Positions 45,514-54,526 of a DNA stretch of 64,000 nt are shown here, piece after piece (the stretch's first letter is position 1; every line of letters begins with the position of its first letter). The position numbers and the translations under genes are program-made. Source of the DNA: Marichromatium bheemlicum. Its GTDB lineage: Bacteria > Pseudomonadota > Gammaproteobacteria > Chromatiales > Chromatiaceae. The notes beneath the pieces were generated by a model. It was given only the letters and a program-made list of their open reading frames with translations, did no database searches and was not told where the DNA came from. The stretch is taken from the NCBI RefSeq assembly GCF_012276755.1, contig NZ_JAAXKX010000003.1:62001-126000 (forward strand), read 5' to 3'.

Positions 45514-46221
45514 TCAGTCCTCGGCGATGCGGCGCAGGTTGGGGATGTCGAGCAGGAAGGTGTTGGGCGCGGTCTCGACTAGCAGGCTCTGACGCTTGAA
45601 CTCGGCGATGGTGCGGCTGGCCGTCTCGGTGGTGACGCCGAGCATGGCGCCCATGTCCTCGCGGCTGAACAGTTGGCACTCGCTGGTCTGGCGGTCGCGC
45701 ACCAGCCGCAGCAGCAGGCGCGAGACGCGCTGCCGGGCCGACCCGGTCGAGAGTTCGGTGAGCCAGGCGTCGGCCTCGCTCAGGGCGTGCTGCCAGCGCG
45801 CCATCAGCTCGCGGTGCAGCGCCGGGTTCTCGACCCCGAGTTCGCGTACCGCGCGTGCCGGGAAACGGCAGACCTCGGTCGGCTGGAGCGCGATGGCGTC
45901 GTGGTGATAGCTCTCCTCGAGCAGCGCCTCGAGTCCGAGCACGTCGGTGGTGCGCACGATGCGTACGATGCGCTGGCTGCCGTCGGGGAGATACTGCACC
46001 AGCTTGAGCGCCCCGCAACGGACCGTGAACATGAACCCGGCGGCGTCGCCGGCCTGATAGAGGGCGGTGCCTGGTTTCAGCGTGAATTGGTCGATCGGGT
46101 CGTGGATGCGTTCGAAGTCCGGCTCTTTGAGCCCGGCAAACAGCGCCGAGGCTCGCAACGAGCAGTTCAGGCAGTTTGCCTCTCCGGACCAGGCATCCCG
46201 AAGTGTGACGCTCTTCACCAT
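45514..46221 (-). CDS. Crp/Fnr-family transcriptional regulator
   Basis: The 235-residue regulator has a cyclic-nucleotide-type sensor domain (about 25-145) and a winged helix with recognition helix VTTETASRTIAEFK. That helix keeps the Glu, Ser and Arg that FNR uses to read TTGAT sites. Cysteines occur at 17, 20, 69 and 118. Cys17, Cys20 and Cys118 align with FNR cluster ligands, but the equivalent of FNR Cys29 is Ala26, so a classical [4Fe-4S] cluster is uncertain. I chose ATG 46221; the upstream frame is Arg/Pro-rich and non-coding in character. It may control nrdD, the DUF6858-NifX gene and cydAB. Confidence 0.88.
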   Translation of the reverse strand: MVKSVTLRDAWSGEANCLNCSLRASALFAGLKEPDFERIHDPIDQFTLKPGTALYQAGDAAGFMFTVRCGALKLVQYLPDGSQRIVRIVRTTDVLGLEALLEESYHHDAIALQPTEVCRFPARAVRELGVENPALHRELMARWQHALSEADAWLTELSTGSARQRVSRLLLRLVRDRQTSECQLFSREDMGAMLGVTTETASRTIAEFKRQSLLVETAPNTFLLDIPNLRRIAED

Positions 46222-46427
46222 CGGATCGGTATCAACTCCAGGGTGGGGGCGCGGGGCGCGCGTGCGAATCAGGGGTGAGAGTGTACCCCGTTTTCGTCTT
46301 GCCGGCGCAGCCGGGCGTGTCCGGCGCGCCTGGGTCGTGCTGTTGCGCGCATCGCGCGCCCTCTCTAACCTCGGGGGGTTATCCCTGTCGCCTCGGCGAC
46401 CTCCCCGCAACCGCATCAGGATACCCG

Positions 46428-48338
46428 ATGAGTCTACTCAGTCTCGATGACGTCTCCCTTTCCTATGGTCTGCCGCCGCTGCTCGATGGCGTCTCCTTCA
46501 CCATCGAGCGGGGCGAGCGTGTCTGTCTCATCGGTCGCAATGGCGCCGGCAAGTCGACGCTGATGCGGATCGTCGCCGGTGAGATCCAACCCGATGGTGG
46601 CCAACGCCGCGTGGGGCAGGGGATGCGCATCGCCAAGCTCGACCAAGAGCTGCCGGTCGGTCATCGGGCGAGCGTGTTCGAGGTCGTTGCCGGCGGGCTC
46701 GGCGAACTCGGCGAGCTGGTGCGCGAGTACTTCCGTTGCTCGCGGGCGCTCGATGCCACCGCCGGTGAGGACGAGCTGGCGCGCCTGGCACGGTTGCAGC
46801 AACGTCTCGACGACGAGGGCGGTTGGGAGATCGAGCAGCGCACCGAACGGGTGATCTCGCGCCTCGGGCTCGATCCGCAGGCGCGCTTCGAGGCGCTCTC
46901 CGGTGGCCAGCAGCGGCGCGTGCTGCTGGCCCGTGCCCTGGTCACCGAGCCCGATCTGCTGCTGCTCGACGAGCCGACCAACCATCTCGACATCGATTCG
47001 ATCGACTGGCTCGAGTCCTTCCTCGTCGACTTCCAGGGGGCGCTGCTGTTCATCACCCACGATCGCCGCTTCCTGCAGCGGCTGGCCACCCGCATCCTCG
47101 AACTCGACCGCGGCAAGCTTACCGATTGGCCGGGCGACTACAACAACTATCTGCGCCGGCGCGAGGAGCGGCTCCACGCCGAGGCCCAGGCCGCCGCCCA
47201 GTTCGATCGCCGGCTCGCCGAGGAGGAACGCTGGATCCGTCAGGGCATCAAGGCCCGGCGCACCCGCAACGAGGGCCGGGTGCGCGCGCTCGAGGCGATG
47301 CGCGAGGCGCGTCGGGCGCGGCGCGAGCAGCAAGGGCAGGCGCGGATCCGCGTCGATGCCGGCGAGCGCTCGGGCAAGCTGGTGGTCGAGGCCGAGGGGC
47401 TCACCCACACCTGGGGTGAGAAGACGGTGATCCGCGACTTCTCCACCCTGATCCTGCGTGGCGACAAGGTCGGGGTGATCGGTCCCAACGGCGCCGGCAA
47501 GAGCACCCTGCTCAAGCTGCTGCTCGGCGCGCTCGAACCGCAGCAGGGGCGGGTGCGGCTCGGGACCAATCTCGAGGTCGCCTACTTCGATCAGCTGCGC
47601 GCCCAGCTCGACCCCGAACGCAGCGTTCAGGACAACGTCGCCGAGGGCAGCGACCAGATCGAGGTCGAGGGGCGCAGCCTGCACGTGCTCTCCTATCTCA
47701 AAGACTTCCTGTTCACCCCGGAGCGGGCGCGCCAGCCGGTCAAGGCGCTCTCGGGCGGCGAGCGCAACCGCCTGCTGCTGGCCAAGCTGTTCACCCGTCC
47801 GGCCAATCTGCTGGTGCTCGACGAGCCGACCAACGACCTCGACGCCGAGACCCTGGAGCTGCTCGATGAGCTGCTGGTGAACTTCCAGGGCACCCTGCTG
47901 CTGGTCAGCCACGACCGCGCGCTGCTCGACAACGTGGTCACCAGCACCCTGGTGTTCGAGGGCGCGGGGCGAATCGGTGAGTACGTTGGCGGCTATAGCG
48001 ATTGGCAGCGTCAGCAGGCGCGGCGCGAGGCCGAGGCGACGGCCGCCGAGCGCGACCGCGCACGCCCGTCCAAGGCCGCTGCCGCGGCGGTTGCGCGCCC
48101 CAAGCGCGAGGGTGGCAAGCTCGGCTACAAGGAGACCCGCGAGCTGGCCGAATTGCCGGCACGGATCGAATCGCTCGAGCAGGCCCAGGCCGAGCTGCAC
48201 GCGCGCATGGCCGACCCCGCGTTCTATCGTGAGTCGGGCGAGGCAGTGGCCGCGGCGCGTGCCGAACTCGAGGCGGTGGAGACCACGCTGGAGCAGGCCT
48301 ATGCGCGTTGGGAGGCACTCGAGGCGCGGCGCGGTTGA
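46428..48338 (+). CDS. uup: ABC-F family ATPase Uup
   Basis: The 636-residue soluble protein has two ABC domains with Walker A GRNGAGKSTL and GPNGAGKSTLL, signatures LSGGQQRRV and LSGGERNRL, and the ABC-F linker between them. A C-terminal coiled coil (about 550-630) marks Uup rather than EttA. ABC-F proteins act on ribosomes; Uup also affects transposon excision. The family-type start MSLLSLDDVSLSYG sets ATG 46428. A perfect 19-bp hairpin follows the gene. Confidence 0.94.
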   Translation: MSLLSLDDVSLSYGLPPLLDGVSFTIERGERVCLIGRNGAGKSTLMRIVAGEIQPDGGQRRVGQGMRIAKLDQELPVGHRASVFEVVAGGLGELGELVREYFRCSRALDATAGEDELARLARLQQRLDDEGGWEIEQRTERVISRLGLDPQARFEALSGGQQRRVLLARALVTEPDLLLLDEPTNHLDIDSIDWLESFLVDFQGALLFITHDRRFLQRLATRILELDRGKLTDWPGDYNNYLRRREERLHAEAQAAAQFDRRLAEEERWIRQGIKARRTRNEGRVRALEAMREARRARREQQGQARIRVDAGERSGKLVVEAEGLTHTWGEKTVIRDFSTLILRGDKVGVIGPNGAGKSTLLKLLLGALEPQQGRVRLGTNLEVAYFDQLRAQLDPERSVQDNVAEGSDQIEVEGRSLHVLSYLKDFLFTPERARQPVKALSGGERNRLLLAKLFTRPANLLVLDEPTNDLDAETLELLDELLVNFQGTLLLVSHDRALLDNVVTSTLVFEGAGRIGEYVGGYSDWQRQQARREAEATAAERDRARPSKAAAAAVARPKREGGKLGYKETRELAELPARIESLEQAQAELHARMADPAFYRESGEAVAAARAELEAVETTLEQAYARWEALEARRG

Positions 48339-48393
48339 GTCCGACGCTGGTCAGCACTGGGTGGACTGACTACCATCGGGTGCAGGTCCCGGT

Positions 48394-48436
48394 CACTGCC
48401 GCCGGGGCGGGGCCGCACCCCGCCCCGGCGGCAGTG
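48394..48436. terminator. Perfect 19-bp hairpin after uup
   Basis: Arms 48394-48412 and 48418-48436 (CACTGCCGCCGGGGCGGGG and its complement) pair without mismatch around a 5-base loop. No U tract follows in either direction, so it is either a GC-type terminator or an mRNA end-protecting element. It lies between uup and the ATPase gene. Confidence 0.65.
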
Positions 48437-48468
48437 GTCGTCCATCGCAGCGTCTAGGAGCACTGTCC

Positions 48469-49323
48469 TTGAAGTTCACGGTCGAAGAATTCCGCGCTTG
48501 GCCCCACAAGTGCGTCACCCTGCTCGGCATGTCCGGTGTCGGCAAGACCTATCTGTCGGCGATGCTGCGTCGGCAGGATTGGTTCCACTATTCCGGCGAT
48601 TACCGTATCGGCACCCGCTATCTCGACGAGCCGATCCTCGATCTGGTCAAGGCCCACGCGATGCGTGATCCCTTTCTCCGCGATCTGTTGCGGCGCGACT
48701 GGATCTCGATGCGCAACAACATCAAGGTCACCGACCTGGGGCCGGTGATGAGCTTCGTCGGCAAGCTCGGTAACCCCGAGCGCGGCGGGCTCGGCTTCGA
48801 GGAGTTCAGCCGACGCCAGGCGCTCTACCGCCAGGCCGAGATCGCCGCCATGCTCGACCTGCCCGAGTTCGTGCGTAAGGCGCAGGACATCTACAACTAT
48901 GCCCATCTGGTCAATGATGTCGGCGGCAGCCTGTGCGAACTCGATGAGCCGCGGGTGATCGATCTCCTGGCCAAGCACAGCCTGATCCTCTATATCCGGG
49001 TGCCGGAGGCCGATGAGATCAAGTTGATCGAACGTGCCCAGGCCGACCCCAAGCCGCTCTACTACCGGCCCGATTTCCTGCGCGAGGCGGTCACCGACTA
49101 CCTCGCCGAGCAGGGTCTCGACTATGTCGCCGAGATCGAGCCCGACGATTTCGCGCGCTGGGTTTTCCCGCGCCTGTTCCATTCCCGGGTGCCACGCTAC
49201 GAGGCCATCGCCCGCCCGTATGGTTATACGGTCTCGTCGGAGGATGTCGCCCAGGTTCGTGATGAGCGCGATTTTCTGCAGTTGGTCGAATCGGCGATCG
49301 CCGCCCAGGCGGTGGCCGCCTGA
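48469..49323 (+). CDS. P-loop ATPase of unknown function upstream of metA
   Basis: The 284-residue soluble protein has Walker A GMSGVGKTYLS at residues 20-30 and otherwise resembles small P-loop kinases (DEP, DxD-like GDYRIGTRYLD). It begins with TTG (AGGAGC ribosome site). Membrane segments are absent. It is 23 bp before metA on the same strand and probably co-transcribed. No precise family is recognised; a nucleotide-dependent kinase or adapter role is only inferred from the fold. Confidence 0.75.
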   Translation: MKFTVEEFRAWPHKCVTLLGMSGVGKTYLSAMLRRQDWFHYSGDYRIGTRYLDEPILDLVKAHAMRDPFLRDLLRRDWISMRNNIKVTDLGPVMSFVGKLGNPERGGLGFEEFSRRQALYRQAEIAAMLDLPEFVRKAQDIYNYAHLVNDVGGSLCELDEPRVIDLLAKHSLILYIRVPEADEIKLIERAQADPKPLYYRPDFLREAVTDYLAEQGLDYVAEIEPDDFARWVFPRLFHSRVPRYEAIARPYGYTVSSEDVAQVRDERDFLQLVESAIAAQAVAA

Positions 49324-49346
49324 TCGAGAGGAGTCCCCATACGTCC

Positions 49347-50441
49347 ATGCCCATCGTCGCTCACAACGATCTGCCTACCTTCAGCCGATTGCGCGAGGAA
49401 GGGCAGACCATCCTCGACCCCAACCGTGCGCTGCAGCAAGACATCCGCGAGCTGCACATCGGGTTGCTGAACATGATGCCGGACCCGGCCCTGGCGGCCA
49501 CCGAGCGCCAGTTCTTCCGCTTGATCGGTCAGAGCAATCAGATCGCGCAGTTCTATATCCACCCCTTCACCCTCGACGGGCTCAAGCGCAGCGATGAGGC
49601 GCGTGCCTATATCGAACGCTATTACGAATCGTTCGGGACCATCCGCGCCGAGGGGCTGGACGCGCTGATCATCACCGGTGCCAATGTCACCGGGCCGGAG
49701 CTGGCCGACGAGCCGTTCTGGGGACCGCTGATCGAGGTGGTGAAATGGGCCGAGGAGCACGTCTGCTCGACCCTGTTCTCCTGCCTGGCGACCCATGCGG
49801 TGCTGCAGTTCGCCTATGGTCAGCGTCGCCGGCGTCTGCCTGAAAAGCGCTGGGGGGTCTACCGCCACCGCGTGGTCGAGCGCTCTCATCCGCTGGTGAG
49901 TAACGTCAATACCAGCTTCGATGTCCCGCACTCGCGCTTCAACGAGGTCTCGCGCGAGCAGTTCGAGGCGGCCGGTCTGCACGTGCTTGCCGAGAGTGCT
50001 GCCGGGGTCCATCTGGCGGTGAGCGCCGACGGTCTGCGCCAGGTCTTCTTCCAGGGGCACCCGGAGTACGACACCATCTCATTGCTCAAGGAGTACAAAC
50101 GTGAGGTACGCCGTTATGCCAGTGGTGAACGTACGCACTATCCGCCTTTCCCCGAGTCCTACTTCGGGCTGCAGGCGCGGGCCATCCTCGACGAGTACCA
50201 GGGCCGGGTGGTCGCGGCGCGGCTGCGAGGGGATGCGCCGCCTCCCTTCCCCGAGGCGTTGATCGTCGCCGCGCTCGACAACACCTGGCACGACACCGCC
50301 GAAGGCGTGCTCGGCAACTGGATGGGGCTGATCTATCAGGTGACCAACCGCGATCGCAAGCAGCCCTTCATGCCGGATGTCGACCCACGCGATCCCCTCG
50401 CCCACAGCTGGCGACGTTCTGGGGCCTCGCGCCCGAACTGA
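49347..50441 (+). CDS. metA: Homoserine O-acyltransferase (MetA family)
   Basis: The 364-residue enzyme acylates homoserine (succinyl- or acetyl-CoA) in methionine synthesis. The catalytic Cys is Cys146 in FSCLATHAVL, and His238 and Glu240 sit in FFQGHPEYD. The family opening with LNMMP is present. MetA members differ in succinyl or acetyl preference through a few residues near the active site, which I cannot settle by eye. A hairpin (50466-50501) follows the gene. Confidence 0.9.
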   Translation: MPIVAHNDLPTFSRLREEGQTILDPNRALQQDIRELHIGLLNMMPDPALAATERQFFRLIGQSNQIAQFYIHPFTLDGLKRSDEARAYIERYYESFGTIRAEGLDALIITGANVTGPELADEPFWGPLIEVVKWAEEHVCSTLFSCLATHAVLQFAYGQRRRRLPEKRWGVYRHRVVERSHPLVSNVNTSFDVPHSRFNEVSREQFEAAGLHVLAESAAGVHLAVSADGLRQVFFQGHPEYDTISLLKEYKREVRRYASGERTHYPPFPESYFGLQARAILDEYQGRVVAARLRGDAPPPFPEALIVAALDNTWHDTAEGVLGNWMGLIYQVTNRDRKQPFMPDVDPRDPLAHSWRRSGASRPN

Positions 50442-51015
50442 GGCCGACGCCCCGGTCGCATCATCGCCGCACACGACGTGACGACACGTATCGTGTGTGG
50501 CGAATTCGTTTTACCTCGCCCCCGCCGCCGCTGGGATGAGGACCTCCTGCCCGCCTCCAGTGCACTGCTCTTGCGCCTTCCGGTGCCGCCAGGACGCGTC
50601 ATCGCGAGGTGTCACGCTGCGCAAGTGGTTGATTCGAAATGTCTGCTCAGGGGCAGAGGTGGCCTCGTCGAGTCCCGGGGGATGATGGGGCGATCGCTGT
50701 TTGTTGCGTTCAGGTTACACGTAGGGTCGATGTGTTGCGAAAAATCTACCCTTGGGCTTAGTTGAAGCGCTGTCGGCGCCTTCCCCATGGTTTTGTGAAA
50801 GTGACTGCAGTTTTTGGGTTTATAGACTTTTCGTCAGGAATGTGCTTGTTAGTTGTTGCTTTTTTGTACTAGACTTGAAGGCGTGAGATGGCGTTAATGA
50901 TGCAGCTCGGCTGGATTGTTGCTTATTTGCATCATTCCTGTCCCTGCCAGGCCACAGGTACCGCGTCTCCCCGTTAGCCCGCCCCCTCAAATGCTCAACC
51001 GGACCAGGCCCGACA
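50442..51015. other. Long AT-rich spacer before the Cys/His-rich small gene
   Basis: The 574-bp spacer starts with a hairpin (GCCGCACACGA/TCGTGTGTGGC, 50466-50501, one mismatch) that may end metA. From about 50700 it becomes AT-rich with long T runs, very unlike the flanks. This could be a regulated leader for the 90-codon gene at 51016 or a recently acquired patch. I see no ORF or RNA I can name. Confidence 0.5.
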
Positions 51016-51288
51016 ATGTTTGACGAAACTGAAAACAGCATCCGTTACAAGTGGAATCCACGCACCCAGACCGGCTACAAGCTGCGCTTCGATGCCGAGG
51101 GTGCCGCCAAAGGTGGTCACTGCTGCTATCACGTCGAAGACTGGAACTGCCACACCGTCACCAACGAGTGGCCGTGCGAGAATCTCGACGAGGCGCTGGA
51201 GGTGCTCAACCACTTCTTCTCGATCGACCTCGAGCGTGAGCGTGAGCGGCTGAGTTCCTGGCTGCCGCGCTACGGCGCCGCCGCCTGA
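51016..51288 (+). CDS. Small Cys/His-rich protein upstream of soeABC
   Basis: The 90-residue protein has cysteines at 36, 37, 45 and 54 and histidines at 35, 39, 46 and 66, in GGHCCYHVEDWNCH and EWPCEN. This looks like a metal or disulfide site. The C-terminal half is helical and charged (DLERERERL). There is no signal peptide. A strong terminator follows at 51341-51366, so it is its own transcript rather than part of the soe operon. I do not recognise a family. Confidence 0.7.
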   Translation: MFDETENSIRYKWNPRTQTGYKLRFDAEGAAKGGHCCYHVEDWNCHTVTNEWPCENLDEALEVLNHFFSIDLERERERLSSWLPRYGAAA

Positions 51289-51340
51289 TTGATCCCTCCA
51301 AAGAATGCCTGCTGGCGATGCAGGATGCGTCGCCCCTCTT

Positions 51341-51366
51341 ACGGACGCCTTCGGGCGTCCGTTTTC
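51341..51366 (+). terminator. Intrinsic terminator after the 90-codon gene
   Basis: A 9-bp perfect stem ACGGACGCC/GGCGTCCGT with a TTCG tetraloop is followed by TTTCGT. It lies about 50 bases past the stop of the small Cys/His gene. Confidence 0.88.
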
Positions 51367-51479
51367 GTCTCCCCTTGATCGATTGCTCGTGCATTCGCTG
51401 GCGTGCGACCCCTCGTTTTAAATATAAATAAAATAAATGCCTTGATAATTTAAACGCGTTTCTGCTGCGCGCTTCGGGT

Positions 51480-51509
51480 TTGATCGATAGACATCTGCAA
51501 TATTAGAAT
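51480..51509 (+). promoter_or_regulatory. Candidate promoter of soeABC
   Basis: TTGATC (51480-51485) and TAGAAT (51504-51509) are separated by 18 bases and lie 33 bases before the soeA start. The region from about 51415 to 51455 is very AT-rich (AAATATAAATAAAATAAA-like), which may act as an UP element. The match is reasonable but unproven. Confidence 0.5.
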
Positions 51510-51541
51510 GCGGTAAAACTCATCATCGCCAGGGTGTGCCG

Positions 51542-54439
51542 ATGCAAGAGGAACTCCGTCATTCGGATGGCGCGGTCGGTCGGGTCGAGGTCAAGGAGAC
51601 CACCTGTTACATGTGCGCCTGCCGCTGCGGTATTCGCGTGCACCTGCGTGACGGTGAGGTCCGTTATATCGATGGCAACCCGCGTCATCCGCTCAACAAG
51701 GGGGTGATCTGCGCCAAGGGCAGCTCGGGGATCATGAAGCAGTACTCCCCGGCGCGTCTGACCCGTCCTCTGCGGCGCAGGCCCGGGGCCGAGCGCGGTG
51801 AGAGCGCCTTCGAGGAGATCTCTTGGGACGAGGCGTTGGAGCTGCTCGAGACCCGCCTGCGCCGGTTGCGCGCCGAGGACCCCAAGCGCTTCGCACTGTT
51901 CACCGGGCGCGATCAGATGCAGGCGCTCACCGGGATGTTCGCCAAGCAGTTTGGCACCCCCAACTATGCCGCCCACGGTGGCTTCTGCTCGGTCAACATG
52001 GCCGCCGGATTGATCTACAGTATCGGTGGATCGTTCTGGGAGTTCGGCGGTCCGGACCTCGATCGCGCCAAGCTGTTCGTGATGATCGGCACCGCTGAGG
52101 ACCATCACTCCAATCCGCTCAAGATCGCGATCTCCGAATTCAAGCGGCGGGGCGGTCGCTTCATCTCGATCAATCCGATCCGCACCGGCTATTCGGCGAT
52201 CGCCGATGAATGGGTGCCGATCCGCCCCGGGACCGATGGCGCGCTGCTGCTCGCGATCAATCACGAAATCGTCGCACGCGGGCTGTTCGATCGCGACTTC
52301 CTCATTCAATACACCAACGCCGCCGAGCTGGTGGTGAGCGACGAGGCGCACGACGAGGCCGGGCTGTTCTATCGCGTCGAGACCGAGGCCGCGCCCGATT
52401 GCTTCGACCCCCAGGACCGGTTGTGGTGGGATCGTGCGAGCGATGCCGCGGTGCGCGCCCGCACCCCCGGTGTCGAGCCGCGTCTGCTTGGCGCCTATAC
52501 CCTGGAGGACGGCACCGCGGTCAAGCCCGCCTTCCAGCTGCTCAAGGACCGACTCGCCGACTACACCCCGGAGTGGGCCGCCGAGGTCACCGGCATCCCC
52601 GCCGCGACCATCCGCCGGCTCGCCCACGAGATGGGTGTGACCGCGCGCGATCATCAGATCGAGCTGCCGATTCCCTGGACCGACTGCTGGGACCGCGAAC
52701 ACGCCTCGGTCACCGGCAACCCGGTGGCCTTCCATGCCATGCGCGGCATGGCGGCGCACTCCAACGGCTTCCAGGGCATCCGCGCGCTCGGCGTGCTGAT
52801 GAGCCTGCTCGGCACCATCGACCGCCCCGGCGGCTTCCGTCACAAGGCGCCCTTCCCGCGCCCGATCCCGCCCTGTCCCAAGCCGCCGAACGACCCCGCC
52901 GCGGTGCGCCCGGATACCCCGCTCGACGGCCTGCCGCTGGGCTGGCCGGCCGACCCGGACGATCTCTTCGTCGATGACGCGGGCGAGGCGGTCCGGCTCG
53001 ACAAGGCCTTCTCCTGGGAGTACCCGTTGGCGGTGCACGGGCTGATGCACAATGTCATCACCAATGCCTGGCGCGGCGACCCCTATCCGATCGACACCCT
53101 GGTGCTGTTCATGGCCAACATGGCCTGGAACTCGACGATGAACACCAGCGAGGTGCGACGGATGCTCGTCGACAAGGACGAGCAGGGCGACTACCGCATC
53201 CCCTTCCTGGTGGTCTGCGACACCTTCTCCTCCGAGACCGTCGCCTTCGCCGACCTGGTGCTGCCCGACACCAGCTATCTCGAGCGCCACGACGTGCTGT
53301 CGATGCTCGATCGGCCGATCTCCGAGTTCGACGGTCCGGTCGACGCGGTACGGGTGCCGGTGCTGCCGCCCAAGGGCGAGTGCCGGCCCTTCCAGGACGT
53401 GCTCATCGAACTCGGCAGCCGGCTCGGGCTGCCGGCCTTCGTCGACGGCAAGGGACGGCGCAAGTACCGCGACTATCCCGATTTCATCGTCAACTACGAG
53501 ACCTCGCCCGGTTCCGGGATCGGCTTCCTCGCCGGCTGGCGCGGCGCCGAGGGCGATCAGGTGCTCAAGGGCGCGCCCAACCCCGAGCAGTGGGAGCGCT
53601 ATGTCGAGCACGGCTGCGTCTTCCACCACCAGTTGCCACCGAGCTACCAGTACATGCGCAACTGGAACAAGGGCTATCTGCACTGGGCACGCGCCCACGG
53701 CATGATCCGCTATGCCGACCCGATCATCATCCACCTCTACTCCGAGGTGCTGCAGCGCTTCCGTCGCGCCGCCCAGGGCAAGGGCGAGGGACGGCGCCCG
53801 CCGCCGCGGCTGCGCGAGCGCATCGCCACCTACTTCGATCCCTTGCCCTTCTACTACGCGCCGCTCGAGGACGGGCTGATCGACGCCGCGCGCTATCCGC
53901 TCAACGCCCTGACCCAGCGACCGATGGCGATGTATCACAGCTGGGACAGCCAGAACGCCTGGCTGCGCCAGATCCACAGCCACAACTATCTGTTCGTCAA
54001 CCCACGGGTCGGCGCCGCCGAGGGCTTTGCCGACGGCGACTGGATCTGGGTGGAGTCAGCGCACGGTCGAGTGCGCTGCATGTGTCGCTTCTCCGAGGCC
54101 GTCGAGCCCGGCACGGTGTGGACCTGGAACGCCATCGGCAAGGCCGCCGGGGCCTGGGGTCTGGCGGCCGACGCCGACGAGTCGCGTAAGGGCTTTCTGC
54201 TCAACCACCTGATCGCCGAGGAGCTGCCCGAGCACGCCGCCGGGGCGCACCTCTCCAACGCCGATCCGGTGACCGGCCAGGCGGCCTGGTTCGATCTGCG
54301 GGTGCGGGTCTACAAGGCCGGTCCCAAGGAGCCTGCGATCACCGCGCCGCAGTTCGCGCCGATGCCGCGACTGCCCGGTCAGGAACCCCGGCGCGGTCGC
54401 TGGCAGGCCTATGTGGCCGGCATCTTCTCCAAGAAATGA
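51542..54439 (+). CDS. soeA: Sulfite-oxidizing molybdoenzyme catalytic subunit SoeA
   Basis: The 965-residue molybdopterin oxidoreductase has the N-terminal [4Fe-4S] motif with cysteines at 22, 25, 29 and 57 (CYMCACRC ... GVICAKG). The bis-MGD domains continue to the C-terminal molybdopterin-binding region. There is no Tat signal peptide, so it faces the cytoplasm, as for SoeA of Allochromatium vinosum, which oxidizes sulfite directly to sulfate. The next two genes match SoeB and SoeC in size and order. A relative such as polysulfide reductase PsrA would normally be exported. I chose ATG 51542 over a GTG two codons upstream. Confidence 0.92.
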   Translation: MQEELRHSDGAVGRVEVKETTCYMCACRCGIRVHLRDGEVRYIDGNPRHPLNKGVICAKGSSGIMKQYSPARLTRPLRRRPGAERGESAFEEISWDEALELLETRLRRLRAEDPKRFALFTGRDQMQALTGMFAKQFGTPNYAAHGGFCSVNMAAGLIYSIGGSFWEFGGPDLDRAKLFVMIGTAEDHHSNPLKIAISEFKRRGGRFISINPIRTGYSAIADEWVPIRPGTDGALLLAINHEIVARGLFDRDFLIQYTNAAELVVSDEAHDEAGLFYRVETEAAPDCFDPQDRLWWDRASDAAVRARTPGVEPRLLGAYTLEDGTAVKPAFQLLKDRLADYTPEWAAEVTGIPAATIRRLAHEMGVTARDHQIELPIPWTDCWDREHASVTGNPVAFHAMRGMAAHSNGFQGIRALGVLMSLLGTIDRPGGFRHKAPFPRPIPPCPKPPNDPAAVRPDTPLDGLPLGWPADPDDLFVDDAGEAVRLDKAFSWEYPLAVHGLMHNVITNAWRGDPYPIDTLVLFMANMAWNSTMNTSEVRRMLVDKDEQGDYRIPFLVVCDTFSSETVAFADLVLPDTSYLERHDVLSMLDRPISEFDGPVDAVRVPVLPPKGECRPFQDVLIELGSRLGLPAFVDGKGRRKYRDYPDFIVNYETSPGSGIGFLAGWRGAEGDQVLKGAPNPEQWERYVEHGCVFHHQLPPSYQYMRNWNKGYLHWARAHGMIRYADPIIIHLYSEVLQRFRRAAQGKGEGRRPPPRLRERIATYFDPLPFYYAPLEDGLIDAARYPLNALTQRPMAMYHSWDSQNAWLRQIHSHNYLFVNPRVGAAEGFADGDWIWVESAHGRVRCMCRFSEAVEPGTVWTWNAIGKAAGAWGLAADADESRKGFLLNHLIAEELPEHAAGAHLSNADPVTGQAAWFDLRVRVYKAGPKEPAITAPQFAPMPRLPGQEPRRGRWQAYVAGIFSKK

Positions 54440-54526
54440 GCCCCCGGCGACCGCATCGCGAGTGCCGGCGTCTGCGTCGCGCCGTCTCGCCGATCACTGG
54501 CCGCTGGTGGCAGGAGGCCCTCTGAC

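Noticed and set aside
51503-53983. 826-codon frame on the opposite strand of soeA
   Set aside because: It is a shadow of a high-GC gene; the translation is Gly/Arg/His-rich with no domain, whereas soeA has clear motifs.
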